This document shows, in pieces, positions 22,661 to 33,900 of a DNA stretch of 64,000 nt. Position 1 is the stretch's first letter. Every line of letters starts with the position of its first letter. The stretch covers positions 22,400,001 to 22,464,000 of the forward strand of contig JAFFJZ010000002.1 of the NCBI GenBank assembly GCA_018340375.1, given 5' to 3'. The notes below the pieces were generated by a model. The model saw only the letters and a list, made by a program, of their open reading frames with translations, was not told where the DNA came from and ran no database searches. The position numbers were made by a program, and so were the translations under genes. Origin of the DNA: Gonatopus flavifemur (lineage: Eukaryota; Arthropoda; Insecta; Hymenoptera; Dryinidae).

Positions 22661-23102
22661 CATACACGGAGAAAAATTTATAATAAGAATCGTATTGTAA
22701 AAATTTTCTAATACGATGTATCAAAAAATATAATCAGTTTCAAAATTAAATCTAATGTGACCTAATATATTTTTATAATAAAACGATTATATTGAAATTT
22801 AGTAAGAAATATAATCAGTTCCACACACTAATTATAATAAATTATAATAAAAACAAGTATATTAATATGTATTAAAATATATATTAGGCATTGATATAAC
22901 TTATAATAAAAAGGAAATTCGTAATAAAATTTCCAATACTGTCGATGAAACCTTCCAATAAAAACTTTCTAAATGGGCGCGAGGTGGCGTTGATGACGCT
23001 CGGAACGTTAGCGAACTCATAAGACTGAGATTTAATATGTAGTGAATATCCTTATAACACTTTAAAACGTCGAAAAAACGCGATCCCCGAGAGTGTTCGC
23101 GT

Positions 23103-23127
23103 GTGTCTGTCTGTCTGTCTGTCTGAG
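23103..23127. repeat. (TGTC)n microsatellite
   Basis: About six TGTC/CTGT tetranucleotide units in a row. Confidence 0.9.
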
Positions 23128-23408
23128 ATCTTCAAATTTGTTTGGTCCAAAATAACTTTTGTTGGAATGAATTTGGATAATTCTTTTGTCAAAATGTGGA
23201 ATAATTCAGTGAGGAAACAGGAACGTCTCATTTTTGTTCAGATCACATCAGCTATTTTGCAACTATGGAAGAAGGGATTTGATGAATATTCGATCTTTCA
23301 TCTTCGTTGATTTCTTTGAGAATGGAAACATGAGGAAAACCAAAGAGTAATCTATGATTCTTCATACAGCTGGTTTACCTCCTATTGAATTGTGGGCATA
23401 TTCGTGTT

Positions 23409-23607
23409 CATGGTAAATGAAAAAAATATCACATTCCAAATGACTATTGGTTTACTATTTGCGCATAACCATATTGAAAATTACAATAGAAATCGTGGTA
23501 TTTGCTGTAGAATCGGATGGAAAAACCATGATGTCTGCTGTAATTTTCAATATAGTGCACGAATAGTAAACTACAACAGTCATTCTGAATACAATATTCT
23601 TTCCGTG
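23409..23607. repeat. Hairpin fold-back nested in 22665-23875
   Basis: The arms pair over about 80 bases: TTTACTATTTGCGCATAACC with its complement near 23556-23575, and ATATTGAAAATTACA with TGTAATTTTCAATAT. The ends CATGGT and TTCCGTG are of the CACGG type. Opposed frames of 81 and 95 codons here reflect the two arms. Confidence 0.75.
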
Positions 23608-23877
23608 TGTACGTTTCGGTTTTCTAATATCTTTTATTGCCAGTTTTATAATAAAATCATAATAAACTGTACAACATAGTTCTAATACACAACCACGCAT
23701 GGTATATACGGTATATACTGTGTATTATATGGTATAATTAATTTGAATAAATTTTCTAATAAAACTTACAAAAAGTGAATATTGATCTTCTTCATTTGCT
23801 TATAGTATTTTTACCATATTTTTTGTTAAGGGTTATTAGAAATCTAATAAATTTTATTATACATTTTTCTCCGTGCA

Positions 23878-24662
23878 GTGTGGCCGATTTATACTAAATC
23901 GGCAAAAGGTTGTGACGCGCGAGTTCTCGACCGATTTCAATGAACTCAACGGGGTTTTATTCATAAACTGTAAAAAATATACTTCCTAAACTGCTAAAGA
24001 AGTTTGGCAGTTTTTTACACAAACTTTTTTTGTAAATTACCAAACAAAAGTTTGTAAACATTCAAAAAATTTTGTGATTTCACGGAGATTTTTGAGAATT
24101 CACAAACTTTTGTTCGGTAATTTACAAAAAAGGTTCGGAAATTATTTTTCCAAACCAAGTTTGTAAATTTCCAAGCATTTTTGTTTGGAATTCAAAAAAT
24201 TTTTGTACAGTGTAATCGGTCAAACCAACTTATGAGACACCGCAAATTGGAATTATATATGAAGATACGAATTGTGGGTTCATTGAAATCGATTAGGAAC
24301 TCGCGCAACCCCAAATTTTCGAAGAAAATCCTAAACAGCTTGGATCTGACACATTGACAGGTGTCAATTCCAAGTGTCATCGACGATGTGGGGTTTTATT
24401 GGCTCCGAGTGTGATTCTTGACTGCATGAGGAATAAAATTCCATGAGGTCCGGTCAATTCTTCAAACTTTGACCGCTGTAACGAACACTGAAAACATTCC
24501 AAATGTCGATATATGGAGAAATATATACATGGGAATTTCAATTTGCGGTATTTCAAAAGTTAGTTTGATCGATGATCAGTAAAACCCCGTGGAGTTCATT
24601 AAAATCGGCTGAGAACTCGCGCGTCACAAAATTTTGCCGATTTAGTATAAAACGGCTACACG
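23878..24662. repeat. TIR element with about 80-bp arms, interrupted by a MITE
   Basis: Left arm words TATACTAAATCGGCAAAA, TGTGACGCGCGAGTTCTC and GGGGTTTTA occur in reverse complement at 24583-24660 (AACTCGCGCGTCACAAAATT and TTTAGTATAAAACGG). Family unknown. It contains the MITE 23967-24211 and frames of at most 62 codons without motif. Confidence 0.75.
23967..24211. repeat. MITE, ACTGTAAAAAAT ends, nested in 23878-24662
   Basis: ACTGTAAAAAATATACTTCC mirrors AAAATTTTTGTACAGT. The arms are rich in CAAACTTTTGTT/AACAAAAGTTTG words around a CACGGAG centre. Confidence 0.75.
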
Positions 24663-24993
24663 AATTTTTATTGCGAATTTCGAACTTTTGAAAGTATGCG
24701 TGTAGTTTTTTTTTAAATAATTCATAGACAGCAGTGATTTGTGATGAAGTTTTATCACACATGTTGGTCACAATTCTCATCATCATCATCATGAAGTAAT
24801 CAGTCTTACGACTGGTTTGATGAAACCCTCCACCCCTGTCTATTATCCGCCAAACGTTTAATTTCTACATATCTACTACATCCCTTGTCTTGTACGATTT
24901 GCTTCTCACAATTCTCATTGAGAAAAATAATATACATCATCGTCGAAATAGAAAGCAAACTGACATTCAACAAGAAAAAACTGGTGAGAAAAA

Positions 24994-25260
24994 TTATTCT
25001 AAATCCGATGACTCATGATATGAAACTGGAACGCTAATACGGGCCGATCGTCTGCCTTTGCTTGTGCTTGGTTGATTTTTAGTGGTTGTAAATGTTGGTT
25101 TTTCCACTATGTGCCTCTTTATCAATGTTTTGGAGGTTTTGGATGCTTCTCTTTTCTTGGCTTCCATCGCAATCTCGCTCATCGAAAATGTCGACCAAAT
25201 CCATAAAGAAACTGGGATAAAAATTGCCTCGAAATGGACAAAACAGTCAGGAGTTCCCGT
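24994..25260 (-). pseudogene. Possible transposase-like C-terminal tail, degenerate
   Basis: The minus-strand frame from about 25260 to the stop at 24994 has no internal stop. It ends in a basic, serine/threonine-rich tail (KKREASKTSKTLIKRHIVEK, then TTTKNQPSTSKGRR) and a short acidic end ESSDLE. Such basic-then-acidic tails, with STSKG-like linkers, are common at the end of pogo/Tigger-type transposases, but no catalytic block is visible and the upstream part is not recognisable. The first in-frame ATG is at 25180-25182 and gives 62 residues. It lies beside a TIR element (23878-24662). It could also be a chance frame or a host exon; the family link is inference. Confidence 0.25.
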
Positions 25261-25872
25261 TTTGTGGCGGTTTTCGTCCTACTTTTTTCCGAATTTTTCC
25301 AAAATTTTCAACAGAAAAGGTAAATTTCACTATAGATAGTCTAAACTTCTAGAGCATTCTCGACTATTGATGCTCTCACCTTAACACATTTGCGTTTTGA
25401 TATGATGAAAAATACGAAAAAATAGGGAGTCCGGAATAATGAATCACTGAAATGAATATATCCCCAAAAAGAGTGACGAATACCGATCTGAAAACATTCA
25501 ACACTTTATTCGAATCGATAAAAAAAAACACAATTTTTACGGATTTTTCGAAGATAGAAAATTTTTCGCAGCAATGCTGAAAACACATTATTGTTTGTAA
25601 AAAATCGTAATAATAATTTATATTCGTCAACTTGTGGACAAATCATCAGTACCAAATAATGTATCTAGGGATGCATCGGGCGAGCTGATTGAGTTTGAAG
25701 TCTGCAAGAAACATAAGGGGGTTCGACTTAGAACATGGTCCGAGTTAGACCACTCTCCCCTACACGTCGATCCCTTGCGTGTACCTTGAATGGAGCTCAG
25801 CTACGGTTCCTTGAACCCATCACTTATGTCTTTCTCAGAGATCCAAGGTTTTGAGAGAAAATTTAATCACAG

Positions 25873-26126
25873 CACTGAGAGAAAGGATCTATATTCAAAT
25901 ATTCGACAGCTAGGAAATTCAGTCACTGTAAATAAAAATTTAGTTGCGCCAGGTAAATTTTATTTGTCATAACTAAATTTTTTATTCCTATTGAATACAC
26001 CATTTTATTCATATTTCAGACAGCTAAACTTTTATTTACCCCAACTGGAGTCTAGCTAGCGCAAATAAAAATCTAGCTGCGGTAACTAACATTTAGTTGT
26101 CCCAACTAGGTACCTTTCTCTCAGTG
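25873..26126. repeat. CACTGAGAGAAAGG TIR element, intact reference copy
   Basis: CACTGAGAGAAAGGATCTAT mirrors GGTACCTTTCTCTCAGTG. The body consists of TTTAGTTG, CAGCTAG and AAATAAAAATCTAGC words in both orientations. This uninterrupted copy shows the arrangement that is broken in 385-799 and 59276-61250. Confidence 0.85.
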
Positions 26127-26436
26127 TGAGACAGAGTTTCGTGATTTGTCGTCCGAATCTAATTTAGCTGTACACCTCTCAATTTCGGACCTTAAATTTC
26201 CAGAGCTTTGGCAACTGTGAAGAAAATTTGTCAATTATTCAAAAATTCTGGATACATATGAATCTTCTCCATTCATGCCCTGAATCTAGATCATTTGTAT
26301 CCTCTGGACTTTCTTGAATTTAGCAAAATGGGAATTTTCAAATTTTCAGGAAATGTGAAGAGAATTTGCCAACTTGGCAAAGCTTCTAGACCAAAGTAAA
26401 TGTGTTCCAGATACTGAAATAGCGTTCCATCGATAA

Positions 26437-26717
26437 GAATCTACATAACCCCTATACATTCAACGATTCGTTCCCTGTTCCAAGCATTTTCCAAACCAAA
26501 ATGAAAAACTACCCGTATCTGCATTGTTGGGTCAGATGAATCGTTCAAATTCTATGTCACTGTTTTTGATAACGGACCGAATCGGCCCGAAACGTCGAAC
26601 GACAAGAAGCTTTAAATAAATATCGCTCGAGATAACGATTGCATGGTTCAATGAGGATCTGCATAACCCCTAAATTCAACGCTTCGTGTCCTGTTCCAAG
26701 CATTCTCCAAACCAAAA
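26437..26717. repeat. Direct repeats flanking a retroelement-like tail with hammerhead-like fold
   Basis: A block of about 62 bases (ATAACCCCTA ... CCAAACCAAAAT, 26437-26502) recurs with few changes at 26654-26717. A second block (TGTGTTCCAGATACTGAA, near 26401 and 26733) is also duplicated. Between them lies CGGACCG-AAT-CGGCCCG (26573-26589), a near-perfect stem followed by GAAAC and the mini-hairpin GTCG-AA-CGAC (26594-26603), then an A-rich end with TTTAAATAAATATC. GAAAC after such a stem, preceded by TTGATAA, resembles a decayed hammerhead core (CTGATGA...GAAA) of the kind known from Penelope-like elements. Two core positions differ, so activity is unlikely. Confidence 0.4.
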
Positions 26718-26934
26718 TCAACCAAACTGAATGTGTTCCAGATACTGAAGGAGTGTTCCATTAAATTCTGCCGTTTACATCCAGAATCTGTCTTAGCTTC
26801 ATCCTGTCAATCCATAAAACGCGGATTCCTCAGGCTATCAATCAGATGTTGTTGTTTATCCTTGGCAGGCAGGTTTTGTAGTTTGTATACATCAACTAGT
26901 TGATTATTGAAATCATCTGACTTTCCCTAGTAGA

Positions 26935-27099
26935 AATGTAACTTTCTTCGGTTATGGACGAGTTTTGTAACGCTCAACTAGCCAAAAACCAGACGCTTGC
27001 AAGTGCCTCGTAAGGTTCTGGTGAGGTACTTGCCAGTATCTATTTTGTGGGGTGGTTGAGCGTTACAAAACTCGTCAATGATTAGGGACATTTCTACTT
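26935..27099. repeat. Fold-back with GACGAGTTTTGTAACGCTCA arms
   Basis: GACGAGTTTTGTAACGCTCA near 26963 is the exact complement of the block near 27056-27075. The ends TAGTAGAAATGT and ACATTTCTACTT also pair. The loop holds GAGGTACTTGCCAG-type words. Confidence 0.8.
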
Positions 27100-28310
27100 A
27101 AGTCGTTATGTCCAAGTTTTCAAAGTTTCCACCAAATTGATCTGGAAGGCAACGATGTTTTTGTCGAAACCAAATTCACGAGGATTTAGAAACTCTGCGA
27201 ACTTAAACTAGGGCCTAAGGATAGAGCTTTCGTTCATCATCGACTCCCAACATTGAGCCTTAGTCGTTCGTTTTATTCTCTTTGAAGTGGAGGGAAAGAA
27301 CGTGTTCAAAAAGTATTCAATTATACTGAAAAACAAAACGATATAAATAGAGAATGATTGAAATTTTTACTCTTGAGAAAGCAGCATTCGTGAAACGAAG
27401 GATATATGGAACATATCTTCTGGAACATTCCTTCATTCAAAGAATTTCAATCGAAAAATTGTCCTTATAAATCGGTGAATCTGTTCATAGTACAGGATGG
27501 TAAAAGATGACGAGATAAGTAATTGCACATGTTATATTAGACAATGCCAACAAACACAGAGATCTACGTAACACGCTTCAACCTAAAATACGTAAACCGA
27601 TTGTGAGAACCGCATTCGTTGATCGGGCTCGTGATTTCTGGCCATATATCTTTTTAACGAATGAGGTTAGATAACTGTGAATGGTCTACGATAGGAACAG
27701 AACCAAACTGTACCGAGTATTCTCAAAGTAATATGTTATTATCAATGCTCGCAGGTTCTGAGGCTCGTGAATCGCCATTAAATATTCTCTTATGACAAAA
27801 AGGAAAAAAAACAAACTTTTCGTACAAGCATTTTCAATCGCTCATAAAGAAATTTGTGTGCTCGCGATATTCCATCTCTTTGCATTACGAGTTGAAACGA
27901 CATTCGAGCCATGGCGAGTGTACATAATTTTCCAACGAATGGGTAGCAATAACCGTGCACTGTATGAACAACACAATGAGTTCGTTGCTCTCATATAGCC
28001 CGTAATACACGTGTGAGTTTCACCCACGTGATGTATTGATTTTGCGTTTAAGAGCTAAATTTCCAATAATTACGGAAAACTCGTATTGTAGGGATATAAC
28101 GAAGTGTGAATTCGTAACAGGTTCATGTGAAATGTTCCAGGTAATGTATTGAGCATTCTTGAATGTCGATTCAAAACCTAATTTGAAGATTATTCTGGTC
28201 AACTTCGTGACGTTACGCAGTTGCTCAGTCGATACTCCGGAAATTTGCGGGAGGTTATTGTAACGCACAGAAAGAAGGATTAGTTATTATTTGGATGGTT
28301 GAAAGCTATT
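27100..28310. other. Stretch without recognised gene
   Basis: AT-rich, with overlapping opposed frames of 60 to 82 codons (27792-28268) lacking any motif or splice support. No inverted repeat was seen. Confidence 0.5.
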
Positions 28311-28572
28311 CACTTACACGGAACAAAGAAAATGAAGAAATTCAACATGGAGGATGAAAACCTGTCATTTCAAACGAGTCATTGAATGGAAATGTTGACA
28401 AAATATATTGTCAAATAATTTACATTATGAGACGAAAATAAATTTTCCTTTTATTATCAGTGGTGCATCTGCGCCTAGGCCAACCTAGACCTAGGGGCGG
28501 CATCACGAAACTACATCGAATTATTGATAAATTATGTATAGTTCCGGCAATTTGCCCCCTCTGGGAGCGGTA

Positions 28573-28864
28573 CACTGAGAGAAATAATTACTACCGTAGC
28601 AGAAAACATTCTAGTAATTCTAGATAACAATCTACTAATAACCAGGTCCTTGTGAGAAACTTGCAAGGCCTTGTAATCGCCTAGAGAATAACTAGAGTGA
28701 TTCCTACCAAGGTAATACCAAGAAAATATATTCTTGAATGCAGCTAATATGGTTTGGAGTCAAGAAAAATTTTCTTGAATCAAGAGAAAATATTTTTGGG
28801 TAAAATAAATTTCTTGGGACGAGAAAATATATTGTTTATGATAGTAATTATTCCTCTCTGTGTG
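28573..28864. repeat. MITE, CACTGAGAGAAATAATTA ends
   Basis: CACTGAGAGAAATAATTACT mirrors AGTAATTATTCCTCTCTGTG. The inside has TCTAGTAATTCTAGA and CAAGAAAAT/ATTTTCTTG words. It is nested in the hAT-like element 28458-29126. Confidence 0.8.
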
Positions 28865-28901
28865 CTATATATTTGGCCTAGGGACGGAGAATTTCCAAAT
28901 G

Positions 28902-29118
28902 CACTGAAAAAAATTATTTCGTTAAAATATGATCAACAAAAGAATTTTATTGTTTCAACCAAATTTGTGTTGTGTCAACAAAATTCTTTCGTTGGAATAA
29001 TAACATCCAATTGTTATATTACCAAAAGAAAGAATTTGGTTGAAACGACAAACATTTTGTTGGGATCACATAATTCTTTTGTTGATCACATTTCAACGAA
29101 ATGATTCTTTCCAGCGTG
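28902..29118. repeat. MITE, CACTGAAAAAAATTATTTC ends
   Basis: CACTGAAAAAAATTATTTCG mirrors CGAAATGATTCTTTCCAGCG plus TG. The body has many CAACAAAA/TTTTGTTG words, as in 33212-33448. Part of a 116-codon frame (28754-29104) is explained by these arms. Confidence 0.8.
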
Positions 29119-29237
29119 CGGCCCTGTTTATAACGTGAATCATTTGACGATGTATTTTGTAAAAATTTTCATTCGAAGGCTCTAAACGACGTGCTGTCAC
29201 CCTATACGGTGAATTTCTCTATTCTTTTTTTCCGTGT

Positions 29238-29735
29238 AGCTGCCGCAGCAAAAATTCAACAGCTAAATTGTTTTGTTTGTTTGTTCAAACCTGTACAGTT
29301 ACAGCTACAATTTCTTACTGTGGTAGCTAAGAAATAGCTACAGCTGCAAGTATTTTAGCTACACGGAATGACTGGGTCTATTATTATTCAGAAAGAATTT
29401 ATCAACGTTCAGATAAATGACTGTCAATTTAGAGAAAAAGAGGATCGCTGCAAAATATTCGTAGGGAGTCTACCAAAAGTTCGCAGTCAAAATATCAACA
29501 GTTGATAGTTCCATTGGTATTTTTCACAGTGGGACTATCAATTGTTAATACATCGACTACTAATTTTTAGTAGACTCCCTACGAATATTCTTCAGCGATC
29601 CTCGTTCTCCCTGAATTCACAGTCATTTTTCTAAATATTAATAAAACCGGTCTTTCCGTGTATAACAGTGAAAAAGAGGGGCACTGAAAAAGTGAGTAGC
29701 TGCCACAGCTATTTCATTTTTCAGCCTGTAAATCT
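29238..29735. repeat. AGCTG-motif element split by a fold-back
   Basis: Left part 29238-29361 (GTAGCTGCCGCAGC, CAGTTACAGCTAC) and right part 29661-29735 (GTGAGTAGCTGCCACAGC) carry the AGCTG words of 15258-16821. The piece between them is the inserted fold-back 29362-29660. Confidence 0.65.
29362..29660. repeat. Fold-back MITE, CACGGAATGACTGG ends
   Basis: CACGGAATGACTGGGTCTAT mirrors AATAAAACCGGTCTTTCCGT plus G. TA is duplicated (29360-29361, 29661-29662). The inner arms pair closely: ATTCGTAGGGAGTCTA near 29457 with TAGACTCCCTACGAAT near 29571, and GAGGATCGCTG with CAGCGATCCTC. Confidence 0.9.
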
Positions 29736-29739
29736 TTGA

Positions 29740-31540
29740 AAACATACAATCACGCATAATGATTCGTTCTTATGGAAGAGAAACTAGAATAAGAAATAAT
29801 AAATCCTTTTAAACGAATTCAGAATCGTTGGATTCGATCGTTCGAGAATTTTTCTACCTTCTTCCTTGTTTTCTCACCTTCCAAGATAATCACGCTATAA
29901 AAATTCTTTCTCCTCTACTACACGTTGAGATTTTAATTCTTCCATTCTATAAATTCCAGATGAAGTGTGAAAGAAAATACTTTGAACCGACCTTGTCTAC
30001 AAAGCTGCATGTTGAGAATTCGATTCTACACGATGAAAATTAATTTTCATGGAGATGAAGAATCTAATAACGCATGCATTGTGACAGGAATATGGGATTT
30101 AGAAAGGCAAGACCATTAATCCAGACTTTAGATGGAATGCAAATGATACTGTGGAAAATGATTGAAAGGAAGTGTAAAGAAAAAGAGAACTTGCAATGGA
30201 AATGAAATAAACACTATCGAAGTTTAGAGAGAAGTAGTAACGGTTGACTTTATCAATTCTTAGCTTCCTAATTGGATTACTCTTGAATTAATTGGCGCTG
30301 TTTAAGAATCAAACTCGGGTACCCACTCGTCAATGTAAACGCTCGCTCTTCTCGTGTGCTTAAATTTGCTGGAATTTATTGAATCAATCCCTTCTACTCT
30401 CATACACCTATATACTTCGTTACCCCCACTCCTGCAGTTCCTGTTACCAACGATTCAAATTCACTGGAAATTGGAGAGAAATTCTCAAGCGAGTAAGACT
30501 TTTCTATTCGAAATGAACATCAAAGTCCGACATTCACAACATATTTCAATATATTTCATCATGTACGCGTACACAAAATCATGAAAATAAATTCTCAATC
30601 AAATTCAATTCCTCAAATGAAAAATAACAGAAATAAATGGAAGGGGGGGGGGTATTGTTTCAGAATATTTCTTTTCCTTCTGGTTCTTAGAAAAATTCGA
30701 AAGCTTTCGTTGTGGCGGTATCAAGACACGTGTGTTGTGGGGTGTGATATATAGTAGGTGACATTAAAATTCATGTTTCACCCAGCTCAGGTGTCGTGAA
30801 GTATACCTCGTGGATCTGAAATCCAATGAAGTGGTAAAGATATGCACGAAGATATTCAAATTCTTGCTGCATCTGTTTACACGTCATGTACGATGGTTGC
30901 GATGCGATAATATGCAAAAGAGACAAATGTTTTATATTTATTACCGTTCCGTTCAATTAATGCAATTGTATTACGTATTGCGATAAGAGGTGTAGAGAAT
31001 TGCATTTAGCGGCGAAGAAAATGATATTCCAAGTAAAATATCGTGAATTGTTATACTCGTATACCGAGAGTACTTTGTAGTTAGATTTACTGTGGTACTT
31101 TGTAACCAGAGAACAGACTGACCTTAGGATAACATGTACTATGAAATGATAATAAAACTCGGATTCAATTCACAATTTCGTGTAGTAAATTCCATGGAAA
31201 AGTCAGTATGTTCCTCCATTGCTATAACCTCACACTAACTTAACTTGACTTTAACTTGACTTTAAATTTCTGTTCGTGGATGGTTTACGATATTCGTGTG
31301 AGTCTTATGATATTTTAAGCACTTTTGTGGAAATATCTACACTGTGAAAAAAGAACTGGGAACTTAATGCGTCTTGGAAACGGGGAATTGTATTTTCCAC
31401 ACGGAGGAAAATGCAGCTCGAAAGGATAGTGATCTTTAATAGAAAATTGGAGGATATTTCTTAAAATCTGAGAATATTTCTTAAAATCTAAGAATTTTTC
31501 TCAAGTTTGTAATAAACATAAAACGGTTCAGATTTCCACT
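29740..31540. other. Stretch without recognised gene; contains a G-tract
   Basis: AT-rich sequence with a run of ten G at about 30643-30652. Frames of up to 76 codons show no motif. No inverted repeat was noted. Confidence 0.5.
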
Positions 31541-31545
31541 TTAAG

Positions 31546-32400
31546 TGCTGTCCAAAGATCACGGTGTAAGAAGAATAGGTGATGCAACTTCAATTCAGCG
31601 GTGTGATTATTGTATCCGGTTTATTCATTCCGCCAGACATAGCGGTACCATCACTGGTGGATAAATGTAAACAAAAATGGCTGCCCCCATACACAAACAT
31701 AACCCAAACTGTTTCAGAAGTTTTTAATTTAACAATACATTTAAAATTGTATGCATTCGGATCTGAATCACTGTGGGAGTTATATTTCAAAAAATTTGCA
31801 AAATCTTCTAATCTTGTGTACATTACTGCACAATGTGTAAAAATATTTTTGTGAACGTGTTGTTGAATGGTTTATTCAAATAATTTTTGAATAGAATAAA
31901 GAAACATTGCAAAATGAGTATTCACACTTTGTTTATGCAGTCCATAATCTGTATTTTTAATTCTTAAGCATTGAATTTTCATATAATTCATTAGATTTGA
32001 ATTCCTCCATATTCATTTTGAAATACATTTCAAAGGAACCTTCAAACTCCGAATTCAATGCATAATTTCCATGTATTAACTAACTCAGATAATTTCTTCT
32101 CCTCTTTATTTTGTTTTTTGATATCTTGGTTGAATGTTTTGATATATTGACGCATCCTCAAATTAATATAATAATAAATGCAATGAGAAATCACACTTCT
32201 TATTATATGATAGGGAAGCAAAATATTTGGAATGGTTGAGGTTATCAATATGTATAAACGTGCCGCCATTACTGTTTACAAAAACCTATGTCCTACATAA
32301 ACGACATCTGAGAACGAGAACTGAAAAACGGATCAAATAATCACATCCCACCACTGCAATTCGACGGAGTTCGATTTTACACCGTGCCAAAGATCAACCC
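31546..32400. repeat. Long fold-back element with TCCAAAGATCACGGTGTAA arm
   Basis: The left arm (TCCAAAGATCACGGTGTAA; GGTGTGATTATTGTATCCGG; TGTAAACAAAAATGGCTGCC) is mirrored on the right (ACACCGTGCCAAAGATC; GGATCAAATAATCACATCCC; TGCCGCCATTACTGTTTACA). The arms are about 140 bases around an AT-rich centre. The frames at 31579-31854 (plus) and 31590-31823 (minus) are inside the left arm and are not annotated as genes. Confidence 0.7.
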
Positions 32401-33083
32401 TTGTTGGATTGAATTCGAAATGTGAGATAAAAATTGTGAAATGAAAAATGATAAATGGTTATCATTTTTCGGGTTGGTAAAATTCGAATCTGGAGTCAAA
32501 ATTCCAAAATGAAAAACGGCACTCCAATGTGGCACACAACATCATAATATAATATGATTACAGATTCTCATAAAGCTGACTGCGTCCCAACGAACAAAAA
32601 GATATCTATTAGTATCTAAAAGGTGTCTTAAAATCATAGAAGATGGCTTAGAAGACTTTTGTGGAGATATCTTTTCGTTATCTGAAAGATGTCCTATGCA
32701 ATGAATTTCAACAAGTTGAAGATATCTCAAAAAGGTGTTGCAAAGGACATGTTTTAGACACACTGGCTACCCAATAAACATGCACATCTTGAGGATATCT
32801 TGAAGATATCTTTTGCCTGACATTTACAAAACAGGTCCAAAAGACATCTTTAAGATATCTCCCTAAATGTATCTTCAAGATCAGCAGTTTTGAGGTTATG
32901 AGTACATCATTATATGAATCACATCTTGAATGTCAGAATCGAATTGTAAAAGAGATGAATTCATTCATAATTTACAAGCTCGGATCATCCATGTCGATAC
33001 CAACAAATTTGAAACTCTGCAAAAAGTACGATTTTGTAACCTTGCCATGCCAGCGCTTAAAGTAAGAAATCCCCGCGGGGATA

Positions 33084-33210
33084 AAAAAACTCTCAATAAT
33101 TATGATTGATTCCTATTGATTCTGATTCAGAAACATGATGCAAACCGATTGATGAATCATATTTCTGAATCAGAATCAATAGGAATCAATCATAATCAGT
33201 GAGAGTTTTT
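33084..33210. repeat. Palindromic fold-back, ATTGATTCCTATTGATTCTG arms
   Basis: ATGATTGATTCCTATTGATT near 33101 is exactly mirrored by AATCAATAGGAATCAATCAT near 33175-33194, and AAAAACTCTC pairs with GAGAGTTTTT at the ends. The arms are near-identical, which suggests a recent insertion. Confidence 0.85.
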
Positions 33211-33211
33211 A

Positions 33212-33448
33212 CACCGAAAAAACTGTTTGGTTAAAACAACAAAACATTTTGGTTGATGTGTGAACAACAAAAAACTTTTGTTCCTCCAACCAAATTTTTG
33301 TGCTTTCAACAAAATTATTTTGTTCCTAAATTTGTTAACAAAAATATTCTGTGTCCAATACCAAATGTTTTGTTGCAACAACAAAAATTTGGTTAGCATA
33401 ACTAAAGTTTTTGGTTGTCCACATTTCAACAAAACTTTTTTTTCTGTG
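33212..33448. repeat. MITE, CACCGAAAAAACTG ends, CAACAAAA words
   Basis: CACCGAAAAAACTGTTTGGT and the mirrored CAAAACTTTTTTTTCTGTG are flanked by TA on both sides (33210-33211, 33449-33450). The body is CAACAAAA and TTTTGTTG words throughout, which explains the opposed frames of 63 and 116 codons here. Confidence 0.85.
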
Positions 33449-33822
33449 TAACCGGAGTGCGTTACAATATTTTGCAAATTATTGAACTTTTTACGCTGAA
33501 CTGTATGTAATGCCTTCAAATGAATTTGTAAAATTCTTATTCGCACTAAATAAATAGTTTTTCATTAACAAAAATAATTTCAGACGAATATATTATATTC
33601 ATCAGATACTAAATGACTACAGGATCATGGAATCCATTCTTCAATATATTTCACCAAATTCATCAAACTTTCCAATTGTTAAGCATAGTCAAGTTACCTA
33701 ATATTTATGTATGTAATATCACTTTATTCAAAAGATCAGTTTCACTCTGAAAATATACTCCACCGATATTATATTTCACTATGACATATTGGCAATTATT
33801 ATGAGCACCAACGTCAAATTGT

Positions 33823-33900
33823 CCGTAAATTGGCTCAAGTCAATGAAGCGTACGTACGTCGTGGAATGTCCGAGTTCGAATCCCGCAACCGCAAGGATCC
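33823..33900 (+). repeat. tRNA-like, SINE-type sequence
   Basis: TGGCTCAAGTCAAT (from 33831) fits the RNA polymerase III A box (TRGYNNARNGG) loosely, and GAGTTCGAATCCCG (from 33872) fits the B box (GGTTCGAATCC) well, at tRNA-like spacing. The T-arm stem does not pair perfectly and no full cloverleaf can be drawn, so it is read as a tRNA-derived SINE head or tRNA pseudogene. A purine-rich tail (GGAGGAAGAAGAAGAAAAAA) follows at about 33957. Confidence 0.4.

Larger units (their letters stand above)
22665..23875. repeat. CACGGAGAAAAAT TIR element, AT-rich body, with nested hairpin
   Basis: CACGGAGAAAAATTTATAAT mirrors TTATACATTTTTCTCCGTG. The left 250 bases consist of TATAATAA-type words and match 7403-7587. 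The element contains a (TGTC)n run at 23103-23127, a GC-richer patch near 22975-23020 and an inserted hairpin at 23409-23607. Frames of 69 to 95 codons inside it follow the repeat arms and are not annotated as genes. Confidence 0.75.
28458..29126. mobile_element. Probable hAT-like element, CAGTGGTG end
   Basis: The left end CAGTGGTGCATCTGCGCCTA and the right end CGGCCCTG are weakly mirrored. The flanking octamers TTTATTAT and TTTATAAC share 6 of 8 bases. The GCGCCTAGGCCAACCTAG block near the left end is also found inverted near 15105-15125 as a fragment. Two MITEs (28573-28864 and 28902-29118) fill most of the body, and no transposase remains. Confidence 0.5.
28317..29236. repeat. CACGG TIR element hosting a hAT-like element
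   Basis: CACGGAACAAAGAAAATG and TCTTTTTTTCCGTG are the ends, with TA on both sides (28315-28316, 29237-29238). Its own parts are 28317-28457 and 29135-29236. The right part GACGTGCTGTCACCC matches the TIR of 59364-61104 (GGGTGACAACGCGTC), so the two are the same family. Confidence 0.75.

Noticed and set aside
24776..24793. Coding significance of the methionine run from the CATCAT repeat (minus strand)
   Set aside because: It is a short (ATG/CAT)n microsatellite at the start of a chance frame.
28754..29104. 116-codon plus-strand frame
   Set aside because: It spans two adjacent MITEs (28573-28864 and 28902-29118); the codons follow the repeat words.
33196..33546. 116-codon minus-strand frame with an opposed 63-codon plus-strand frame
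   Set aside because: Both are produced by CAACAAAA/TTTTGTTG words of the MITE 33212-33448.
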